From an uncultured Spirochaetales bacterium (GTDB taxonomy: Bacteria > Spirochaetota > Spirochaetia > Sphaerochaetales > Sphaerochaetaceae), in assembly GCA_934276485.1 (NCBI GenBank), contig CAKQTE010000023.1:1-19266 (forward strand): a stretch of 19,266 nt of DNA. The letters run 5' to 3'. The notes under the pieces were generated by a model. It saw only the letters and a program-made list of their open reading frames with translations, was not told the DNA's origin and made no database searches. Below, piece by piece: positions 7,991 through 14,806 of this stretch (positions within the stretch are counted from its first letter, which is position 1; every line of letters starts with the position of its first letter). Made by a program: the position numbers and the translations under genes.

Positions 7991-9225
7991 CTGTCTATCC
8001 TCTGTATCAGAATTCTCGCATATGTCATTTTTCCGTCAATCATGCACACACCGCCTCTATCATTTTCCGTCTGTATATATCCAACAGAATTAAGGATATC
8101 CTTCGCATTGTTCGTTCTGGCGTTTCCGTTTGCAAGCATTAGAATTTTGAATTGCTCTGGGCAGTATTTATCAAGGAACGTAATTGGCACTCCCATAATT
8201 CCTGTGTAATTATGAGGAATCATCATAGTTTTACAGACCTCAATAGCATCATAGTTATCATATTGGGGATACCGTGCCCGACTATATTCATTTCCTAGAT
8301 TAAGGGGAATGCGTCTTTTTGGTGTTTCTAGATTTGTAAACCATCTAACTCCTTTCACCCTAATATACCGTCGTCCCACGTCATCTATTCCGCAGCCAGA
8401 GGCTTTCAAAGGATATTCATCCGGGACAAAAAACTTTCTGTCACCTGATGTGATAGAATCCCCATACCATACCTTATTGTCTCTGAATAATGGGAATATT
8501 TCTTTGCATGTCACGGCATTCATATTACCGAGAATGATAAAAGATTTTCTGTATTCGATTAAAAGACTGATATATTCTCGGAAAAGACTGAATGGAGGGT
8601 TTGTACATACAATATCCGCTTTTTTGAGTATATTAATGCATTCAGAAGAACGGAAGTCTCCATCTCCTGCCAAAAAATTGAGCTTATTTCCTTCTATATT
8701 GAACAATATATTCAAATCTAATGGTCCATCGTGCTCTGCAGCAAACTCCTTTGGCACTTTATTTATTTCTGCCTTATATGCATTACAATTAGTGTTAATA
8801 GTTTTTGAGAATGATGATGGCCTATAACATGTAGAAATAAGTCGGCAAAGTCCAAGTTTGTTGAAATTGATGACAAAAAAACGAAAGAATGCAGATTCAA
8901 AAGGGTCGTCGCAATTGCATAAAACGGTTTTTCCGAAAAATTGGTCTTTATGCAGAATCATCTCTTTCTCAACATCATCGTACATGGTGTAGAACTCGTC
9001 TTTTCTGTTCATGAAAGCACGATTTAATGCAGTGTTCTTAGATTCATATGATTTGATTTTACTCGCTGCTTCCAAAGGAAACGGGATACTCCCTTCCCTT
9101 ATAACGACTTTCAAGAAGGCATTAATAGCAGAAGAAAGGTTTATACCTATTTCTTTGAAAACCTTATTAGCCTTATCTTTATCTTCTAAGTCTATACGTA
9201 TTGTTGTAGTCGGCTTGTTTGGCAT
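7987..9225 (-). CDS. EcoRI-type adenine methyltransferase fused to N-terminal RelB/DinJ RHH domain
   Basis: Predicted 412 aa. Residues 5-52 (TTTIRIDLEDKDKANKVF, then GINLSSAINAFLKVVIREGS and IPFPLE) are a clear RelB/DinJ antitoxin ribbon-helix-helix domain. From about residue 73 the protein is an EcoRI-family adenine methyltransferase: NRKDEFYTMYDDVEKEM, CNCDDPFESAFFRFF, GDGDFRSSECI, NPPF at 209-212 (IVCTNPPFSLFREYI), ILGNMNAVTCKEIF, YPQYDNYDAIEV, MGVPITFLDKYCPEQF and the usual end YARILIQRI. The catalytic parts look intact; usual family members lack the RHH part. No RelE-like toxin gene is next to it. The most likely reading is a methyltransferase that represses its own promoter through the RHH domain, as M.EcoRII-type enzymes do through an HTH domain. 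It is first in a two-gene operon with the Dam-type enzyme. Confidence 0.87.
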   Translation of the reverse strand: MPNKPTTTIRIDLEDKDKANKVFKEIGINLSSAINAFLKVVIREGSIPFPLEAASKIKSYESKNTALNRAFMNRKDEFYTMYDDVEKEMILHKDQFFGKTVLCNCDDPFESAFFRFFVINFNKLGLCRLISTCYRPSSFSKTINTNCNAYKAEINKVPKEFAAEHDGPLDLNILFNIEGNKLNFLAGDGDFRSSECINILKKADIVCTNPPFSLFREYISLLIEYRKSFIILGNMNAVTCKEIFPLFRDNKVWYGDSITSGDRKFFVPDEYPLKASGCGIDDVGRRYIRVKGVRWFTNLETPKRRIPLNLGNEYSRARYPQYDNYDAIEVCKTMMIPHNYTGIMGVPITFLDKYCPEQFKILMLANGNARTNNAKDILNSVGYIQTENDRGGVCMIDGKMTYARILIQRIDR

Positions 9226-9245
9226 AGTTATTACGTCCCTATATA

Positions 9246-9258
9246 GCTACATTGTAGC
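9246..9258. promoter_or_regulatory. Perfect 13-bp palindrome over the -10 box, candidate RHH operator
   Basis: GCTACA-T-TGTAGC is a perfect 6+1+6 palindrome that fully covers the -10 hexamer of the methyltransferase promoter. RelB/DinJ-type RHH domains bind short palindromes at their own promoters. A related but shorter palindrome, GCTACATAGC, occurs at 9451-9460. Binding here would repress transcription of both methyltransferases. Confidence 0.5.
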
Positions 9259-9280
9259 ACAACAAAGCAAAATATCTCAA
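9251..9280 (-). promoter_or_regulatory. Promoter of the methyltransferase operon
   Basis: On the minus strand TTGAGA (-35, 9280-9275) and TACAAT (-10, 9256-9251) are spaced by 18 bp and lie 25 bp upstream of the ATG at 9225. The boxes are close to sigma-70 consensus. The -10 box is embedded in the 13-bp palindrome at 9246-9258. Confidence 0.6.
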
Positions 9281-9712
9281 TACCATATATTTCATTTAAT
9301 TCGTACTGATAAAGAAAATAATGTCCATACGCTTAGGAGCTTTGATAAAATAGCTAGTGGTTTATAGTACCCCAAATTATAACTTTTCCTTGTGCATTGA
9401 ATGTTAAATCATCAGCATCCAGATACAAGATTTCATTTATATCAGAATATGCTACATAGCACTTACGATGCTGAGATACCTACATTACCTTCTTGCGAAG
9501 AGTGGGCCTAAGCTCTCTGTCGAAAGGATAATGGATGCATTCCGCACTCCGGAAGTCGCAATAAAGGGCATTGAACCTGAGGTAACTCTGTCGATTTACG
9601 TGGAAATTTTGCACACTTATATTTCATTGAAAACCGTGTTGAGAGTACTTCTAACACCAGTTTTTGTCTCTGAAGCTCATGTAACTTCAAAACTATGGAG
9701 GTAGCTATCCTC
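9281..9712. other. Gene-free stretch with degraded coding remnants
   Basis: Apart from the promoter at its left edge, this stretch holds no intact gene. Two pieces look protein-like but have no start signals: a + strand frame at 9468-9704 (KLSVERIMDAFRTPEVAIKG) with a composition like the end of a transposase or other degraded enzyme, and a 41-codon minus-strand frame ending at 9354 (ILYLDADDLTFNAQGKVIIW) that looks like the tail of a lost gene. Opposite orientations and missing 5' ends suggest decay after past insertion. I do not assign either to a family. Confidence 0.35.
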
Positions 9713-9755
9713 AAAAAAACAAAGGCTGCAATAGAAAATAAGAACCATTGCAGCC
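9713..9755 (-). terminator. Rho-independent terminator of the lipoprotein gene
   Basis: Reading the minus strand, GGCTGCAAT (9755-9747) pairs perfectly with ATTGCAGCC (9732-9724) around a 14-nt loop and is followed by TTTG and then seven Ts (9719-9713). It lies 9 nt after the TAA of the lipoprotein gene. This is the clearest terminator in the window. Confidence 0.85.
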
Positions 9756-9764
9756 TCATGACTA

Positions 9765-11692
9765 TTAAAAACTTGTTCTCTTATAAACTTTTAATTCATA
9801 TTCTCCAGGTTCAAGATCATGTAAGTAGAAATCAGCGATTTTATAATTACACTTAAATAGATGTGTTCCCAAGCTTCCATCTAGGTTAAGATATAGAATA
9901 TTTACATCTTCTGCTACTCCTGTCAGTTTATCATTGTCTAAAGGAACGTAACCAGCTTTATCTTTATATTTCAACAGTATGTAACATTGTCTTTCTTCAA
10001 TATTTGATACTTCGAAACTAAAAACATCAGCTGTACTTTTTACTGTGAAATTTCTTGTTATACCTGAAGGAATAGAATATGATCCAAGGTTATTTCCAGA
10101 AGGAACAGCAGTGAGAATTTTGATTTTACTCTCATCAGGCATAAGTATATTATAGTTTTTGTTTTCATCTGGATTGGTTATTCTCCCGCCGCTATTTGCG
10201 TTGAAGGAAGTACCCTCATTCCAGGTTTGGATTTCATTTTGATACTTGACAACTATTGTTTCACTAGTTGGTCTAATTCCGTGGTTTGGACCTAATATAA
10301 AATTCCTATTCTTAGAAGAGCCTGCTACAGGAACGCTATATGATGGTAAATAAATTGTTTTCTTTGTAATTTCAGCTTTTTTTAGATAATTCTCAATAGA
10401 GTTATCTTTTACTAAATAGTTGCTTTCAGATAGACCCTCTTCTGAGACATTATGGCTAGCATACGTAGCTCCTACATCCTTTGAAGACATAGTAATTTTT
10501 ATTTTTGGTTTGTCCTCTGGTCTATAACCAGTAATACCATCTGTTACCATTACTATTATTTCATTATTTCCATCATATTCTTTAGTTGGTATACGTGTTA
10601 GATTAATATAAATCTTCATGATATAAGCGTTCTTAAGATTTGAATCATTTTCATCAACTACATAATTAACTGCTTCATATCCTTCCTTAGAAGAGACAAC
10701 TTTTGCACTCTCATACTTAGTAGAAGATACTGCATTCTTTGAAGTCATCTTTATTTCAATGGTTGGGTTATCATCCGGAAGGAAACCTATGATTCCATCG
10801 GATACTACTGTAATAATGTCTGTTCCATCATATATCCGGAAAGGTATTCCTTTTAAGTTTAGTTTTAACGGTGTAATACTTGCTTTCTTTAGATTATCAT
10901 CTTCCTTTATTATATAGTTGTTATTCTCATTACCACCTGAAGATGGAATAATATTATATTCTTTGTATGTTGAACCAGCATTCATAGATGTCATTAAAAC
11001 TGTAAGTTTAGGGTTATCAGGACTAATTACACCTTCAAGATCTTCTGATTTAACACCTATTAAGTTGGTTCTACCATCATATGGTTTTGTAGGAACTATT
11101 TTCAAAGAAAGCTCTTTAGGCTCAATTTTAAAGTTTTCTACAAGAACATTCTGTTCATGTTCTTCTGTTGCTTTTGCTGTAACCTTAACTGTGTATTCTC
11201 CAGCATCAATAGGAGCAGTTTCTGTGTATGTGCTATCCTCTGCATCTTTTTCCTTGAAAAGAATAGAATCAATTTCTTCTGCAGTTAGCGCATTGCCATC
11301 TCTCATGATATTTTCACTACTTATGGATACTGGTGTTTTATCATAAGTCTTATCGATTGAATATCCTTCTGCAAATTGAATTGCAGGACTCTTTGGAATC
11401 TCTTCTATCCTTGTGTGGCCACATTCTGTACATGTAAATGTTCTTACACCTGCTTCTGTCGTTGTTGCAGGTTTTGTGACAACGCCTGCATCCCTCTTGT
11501 GTTCTTCTTTTAATGCTTCATCCTTGTGTTCGCAAGTGGCTTTCTTTACATGATAAGTATCATCTAATATCTGCCACTTCTCTTCGTATGTATGCTCATG
11601 GGGGGGGTAGATTTGTCATCACATGCTACAAAAAAAGATAGCATAACCAATACCAAGCTAGCTAAGAAAATGAAAGTAAGTCTTTTTCTCAT
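9765..11692 (-). CDS. YDG/MBG-repeat surface lipoprotein, out of frame at a poly-C tract
   Basis: The gene starts at 11692 with AGGAGG upstream and encodes a lipoprotein signal (MRKRLTFIFLASLVLVMLSF, then FVAC with the lipid-carrying Cys at residue 24). Eight Cs at 11607-11600 on the coding strand put this start out of frame: translation would end after 42 aa at 11564. One more C, or two fewer, joins it to the downstream frame, which is open without a break to 9765 and would give about 642 aa. After the tract come HEHTYEEKW and a Cys-rich patch (CTECGHTR), then at least three repeats marked by KPYDGRTN, RIYDGTDI and KEYDGNNE, the YDG/MBG type of bacterial surface proteins, and a beta-rich C-terminal domain. 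As written the gene is off or frameshifted. It ends in a good terminator and is the only gene in the island that looks host-surface directed. Confidence 0.75.
11600..11607 (-). repeat. Homopolymeric tract of eight C (coding strand), slippage site
   Basis: Eight consecutive G on the + strand (C on the coding strand) lie eight codons after the lipobox cysteine of the lipoprotein gene. The frames before and after are both open and differ by one base, so tract lengths of 6 or 9 would give the full protein, while 7 or 8 give short products. This is the layout of contingency genes that switch by strand slippage. A sequencing error in the run is the alternative. Confidence 0.7.
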
Positions 11693-11731
11693 AATAGTCC
11701 TCCTGTTGTACATTTACTTGTTTAATGAAGA

Positions 11732-11775
11732 ATAAAACGAGTTTTTCAAAATTGGCAACAAAAAATTCGTTTTAT
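11732..11775. repeat. 9-bp inverted repeat between lipoprotein and primase genes
   Basis: ATAAAACGA (11732-11740) and TCGTTTTAT (11767-11775) are perfect inverted copies with a 26-bp AT-rich spacer. They sit in the divergent gap upstream of the lipoprotein gene at the right edge of the cargo island. They could be an operator or a trace of the insertion junction. Confidence 0.45.
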
Positions 11776-11783
11776 AAAATTTG

Positions 11784-11795
11784 AGGCTCCCTTTT
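11784..11795 (+). repeat. 12-mer AGGCTCCCTTTT, copy 2
   Basis: Exact copy of the 12-mer at 1081-1092. It marks where phage-core sequence resumes after the cargo island, 50 nt before the primase gene's start. Confidence 0.5.
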
Positions 11796-11796
11796 C

Positions 11797-11836
11797 CCGG
11801 TAACTTATAAGGCCTATATGGTCTGAAACCTACCGG
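11797..11836 (+). promoter_or_regulatory. Leader stem-loop touching the primase ribosome site
   Basis: CCGGTA (11797-11802) and TACCGG (11831-11836) are inverted copies; the second arm overlaps the first two bases of the GGAGG ribosome site (11835-11839). If formed in the mRNA the stem could lower translation of the primase gene. AGGCCT inside the loop is itself palindromic. Stability was not calculated. Confidence 0.35.
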
Positions 11837-11844
11837 AGGTGAGT

Positions 11845-14352
11845 ATGACAAATACATTTAACAAGGAAGGACCTTTTGACAGGCCCCTTGCCATTGCAGT
11901 TGCAGGCATGGTCAATGCCAAGAGGTGGCAGAACAAAACCATAACATTCTCAGAGCTATCTAAACGACTTCTAACTACAGTCAGAACAAACGAGACAGTC
12001 GATGAATACAGGAAAGGATCAAAGGAGCTTAGGCAAAAAGCAAAGGACCAAGGAGGCTTTGTTGCAGGATACTTGAAAGATGGAAAGCGTGTAGCTGGTT
12101 CTGTCGAATATCGCTCAATGTTGACCTTGGATGCGGATAATGCTGAACAGGACCTCATCAACAGACTTATCGAAGAGTCCAATATAAAGCTTGTTATCTA
12201 CACAACCCATGGCCACACTCCAACTGCGCCACGAATAAGGATCATTGTACCCCTTAAAAGGGATGTAACTCCTGACGAGTTCAATGCCCTTTCACGCTAT
12301 TTTGCAGATAAGTGGGGAATCGAGCAGTTTGATCCCGTTTCCTTCAGGCCAATGCAGCTTATGTTCTGGCCAAGTACTCCTAACGACGGAGAGTATCTCT
12401 GTAAAGAAAGTGCAGCGAATGATTGGATGGATCCAGACAAAGAGCTTGAAAAGCATCCCGATTGGAAGGATATCACAACACTTCCAGCTCTCAAACGAGA
12501 AAACCCAAAGCGTGGTGTTGGTCGCCTTGCAGAGGATCCACTAAAGAAGAATGGCATTATCGGTGCGTTCTGCAGAACATATACAGTAGAAGAAGCAATC
12601 GAGAAATTCCTGTCTGATGTCTATGAACCTTCTAACATTGAAGGGCGCTACAACTACATTGAATCAAGCTCCATTGCTGGTGTCCTTATCTATGAGCATA
12701 AGTGGGCATATTCACACCACGCATCAGACCCTGCCTATGGAAAACTTCTCAATGCCTTTGATCTCGTCAGAGTTACCGAATTCGGTAACTTAGATACCGA
12801 AACAGGTAACTATGATAACCAATCGAGTATTCCAATTTCACGATATCCCTCTTTTAAGGCAATGGAGGAATTTGCAGAGAAAGATGATGAGGTTCATAGG
12901 ACAATAATCAATGAAAGCATAAAAAGTGCTAAAGATGACTTTGGTGCAGTAGATGATGATTGGAAAAGAAGAATTACAACCAAGAAAGGGAATATCGAAA
13001 GCACTATTGAGAACCTTATCTTGATACTCTCAAATGATGTTAATCTTCAAGGGATAGCCTTCAACGAACTCAGTGGGCTTGTGGAAATCAACATAGATGT
13101 CCCATGGTCGCTTACCAAGAGATGTTGGACAGATATCAACATGAACTGTCTTCTTGCATACCTTAGTAGCACCTACAACATCCTTAACATAACAAACACC
13201 AAGATTGCCTTTGATGCGGTTGTATCAAAGCGGAAGTTTCACCCTATCAAGGACTATCTTGAGTCCATCCCTCAATGGGATGGCAAAGAGAGAGTAGAAA
13301 CGCTATTCATTGATTACCTTGGTGCAGCAGACACTGCATATACCAGAGCTGTCACAAGAAAGACACTGGTTGCTGCAGTTGCGAGGATTTATGAACCAGG
13401 AATCAAGTTCGATCATGTACTAATCCTTTCGGGGCCTCAGGGTATTGGCAAATCGACAATCTTCTCACGTCTGGCTGGTAATTGGTTCTCTGATGCCTTG
13501 ACCCTTACTGATATGAGGGATAAAACGGGTGCAGAAAAGCTTCTTGATAACTGGATCCTTGAACTCAGCGAACTTACAGGAATGAAGAAGGCGGACATTG
13601 AAAGCGTCAAATCATTTGTCACCAGGACAGATGATAAGTTCAGACCGAGCTATGGCAGAACCGTTGAGAGCCATCCAAGAAGTTCCATCATCGTAGGATC
13701 CACCAATGCTGAAGGTGGATTTCTTCGAGATATCACAGGAAACAGGCGCTTTTGGCCTTTGGCAGTCACAGGCAATTCCATCAAGAGACCATGGGACTTA
13801 GACAGATCTACAATCGACCAAATCTGGGCAGAGACAATTCTTTTTTATCAAATGGGAGAAGAGCTGTTTTTGAAAGGAAGTGAGGCTGAGTTTGCAGAAA
13901 AAGCTCAATTAGAGTCTCTTGAAGCTGATGAGAGAGTTGGCATTGTCAGAAAGTTTCTTGATATACCGCTTCCTTTGGATTGGGATGAAAAGGATATCGG
14001 AGAAAGACGCTTCTACATAGATTCATACACACCAGAATCAACAATGGCTGGAGCAAAGCCACGAAAGATTATATGTAACATGGAAATTTGGTGCGAATGC
14101 TTTGGTAAGAGAGAGTCAGACCTAACGCAGAAAGACTCCTACACAATTGGCATGATTATGCAAAAAATTGAAGGCTGGAGACGTTATAGCGGATCGAAGA
14201 ATGGGATGTTCTCGTTTTCTTTATACGGAAAACAACGAGCTTATGAGCGCATAGAACGGAACAGAACAGGAATTATTGATGTGGGAACAGAAAATCCTGT
14301 TCTGGAACAAGCTGAGATTGTTCCAGGGGGTGTTCCGAATGCTGTTCTTTAA
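11845..14352 (+). CDS. Phage primase-helicase: AEP-like primase plus VirE/SF3-type ATPase
   Basis: Predicted 835 aa. The N-terminal ~200 residues resemble an archaeo-eukaryotic-type primase core: LTLDADNA (D96, D98) and THGHTPTAPRIRIIVPL (H122, H124), then SFRPMQLMFWPS. The C-terminal half is a virulence-associated E (VirE) ATPase: DYLESIPQWDGKERV, Walker A GPQGIGKST (about 530-538), acidic WILELSEL, then IIVGSTNAEGGFLRD and TGNRRFWPL with a likely arginine finger. The ATG at 11845 is favoured over GTG 11839 because GGAGG lies 5 nt before it. The full family length is present. It should prime and unwind at the phage origin and works with the polymerase encoded upstream of the cargo island. 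Unusual long inverted repeats lie just after its stop. Confidence 0.92.
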   Translation: MTNTFNKEGPFDRPLAIAVAGMVNAKRWQNKTITFSELSKRLLTTVRTNETVDEYRKGSKELRQKAKDQGGFVAGYLKDGKRVAGSVEYRSMLTLDADNAEQDLINRLIEESNIKLVIYTTHGHTPTAPRIRIIVPLKRDVTPDEFNALSRYFADKWGIEQFDPVSFRPMQLMFWPSTPNDGEYLCKESAANDWMDPDKELEKHPDWKDITTLPALKRENPKRGVGRLAEDPLKKNGIIGAFCRTYTVEEAIEKFLSDVYEPSNIEGRYNYIESSSIAGVLIYEHKWAYSHHASDPAYGKLLNAFDLVRVTEFGNLDTETGNYDNQSSIPISRYPSFKAMEEFAEKDDEVHRTIINESIKSAKDDFGAVDDDWKRRITTKKGNIESTIENLILILSNDVNLQGIAFNELSGLVEINIDVPWSLTKRCWTDINMNCLLAYLSSTYNILNITNTKIAFDAVVSKRKFHPIKDYLESIPQWDGKERVETLFIDYLGAADTAYTRAVTRKTLVAAVARIYEPGIKFDHVLILSGPQGIGKSTIFSRLAGNWFSDALTLTDMRDKTGAEKLLDNWILELSELTGMKKADIESVKSFVTRTDDKFRPSYGRTVESHPRSSIIVGSTNAEGGFLRDITGNRRFWPLAVTGNSIKRPWDLDRSTIDQIWAETILFYQMGEELFLKGSEAEFAEKAQLESLEADERVGIVRKFLDIPLPLDWDEKDIGERRFYIDSYTPESTMAGAKPRKIICNMEIWCECFGKRESDLTQKDSYTIGMIMQKIEGWRRYSGSKNGMFSFSLYGKQRAYERIERNRTGIIDVGTENPVLEQAEIVPGGVPNAVL

Positions 14353-14414
14353 TGTAATTTCTTTAATACTAATCATTTATAAGCTCTACGGAACAAGAGA
14401 ACAAGATTTTTGCA

Positions 14415-14483
14415 TATATAGAGGTGTAAATAATGTATTAATAGAAAGCGTATGCATTAATACACGCATTACACCTATATATA
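14415..14483. repeat. 28-bp imperfect inverted repeat after the primase gene
   Basis: The arm at 14415-14442 and the reverse complement of 14456-14483 agree at 23 of 28 positions (shared blocks TATATA, GGTGTAA and GTATTAAT) with a 13-nt spacer. It is too AT-rich and lacks a T tract for a usual terminator. It lies between primase and VRR-NUC genes, where phage origins or regulatory sites may be found. Confidence 0.6.
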
Positions 14484-14504
14484 CGCATGCGCATATGCAC
14501 GTGT
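14476..14504. other. 29-nt alternating purine/pyrimidine tract (possible Z-DNA or easily melted element)
   Basis: Every step from 14476 to 14504 alternates pyrimidine and purine: TATATATACGCATGCG continues into CATATGCACGTGT. The tract contains nested palindromes (ATGCGCAT, GCATATGC, CACGTG). Such tracts can form Z-DNA under supercoiling. It overlaps the right arm of the inverted repeat and the start of the VRR-NUC gene. Confidence 0.55.
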
Positions 14505-14806
14505 TCCTTTGTTCTTGGAAGAAAGAGAGCGAGAAGGAAATAGAGCGGGAACTTGTAAGGGGAGCAAGGAAACTTGAAGGCGATGCCTATAAGCTTAACT
14601 CTTCATCCTTAGCGGGGCTTCCAGATCGTCTTGTGCTTCTCCCTTTAGGAAAGGTTGCATTTGTCGAACTAAAGGCTCCTGGGAAAAAGCCAAGGAAGCT
14701 ACAGAGGATAATCCACGAGCGCCTTAGAAGCTTGGGCTTCAAGGTTTATGTTATTGACTCAATAGAGATGGCAAGGGAGGTACTTGATGAAATATACACC
14801 TCATGA
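14495..14806 (+). CDS. VRR-NUC domain nuclease
   Basis: Predicted 103 aa, a minimal virus-type replication-repair nuclease. The residues visible are SEKEIERELVRGARKLEGDA (12-31), GLPDRLVLLP with D44, VAFVELKAPGKKPRKLQ with E58, K60 and Q70, then HERLRSLGFKVYVIDS, a complete PD-(D/E)XK site of the VRR-NUC family. The start is uncertain: ATG 14495 or GTG 14501 fit the domain, and no ribosome site is visible, so the start may depend on coupling or the upstream repeats. The open frame extends further left, but that part looks non-coding. The 3' end overlaps the SNF2 gene by 20 nt. VRR-NUC plus SNF2 is a standard phage pair, probably acting on branched DNA during replication. Confidence 0.87.
   Translation: MHVFLCSWKKESEKEIERELVRGARKLEGDAYKLNSSSLAGLPDRLVLLPLGKVAFVELKAPGKKPRKLQRIIHERLRSLGFKVYVIDSIEMAREVLDEIYTS

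Noticed and set aside
8309..8827. 172-codon + strand open frame
   Set aside because: It lies fully antisense to the EcoRI-type methyltransferase, whose motifs continue on the other strand; no ribosome site and no recognisable protein.
9508..9759. 83-codon minus-strand open frame beginning MRLQWFLFSI
   Set aside because: Its start is inside the lipoprotein terminator hairpin, and it runs through a degraded stretch; the apparent membrane segment comes from the T-rich terminator.
10918..11346. 142-codon + strand open frame
   Set aside because: Antisense to the YDG/MBG repeats of the lipoprotein; Ser/Leu-rich composition is typical of a shadow.
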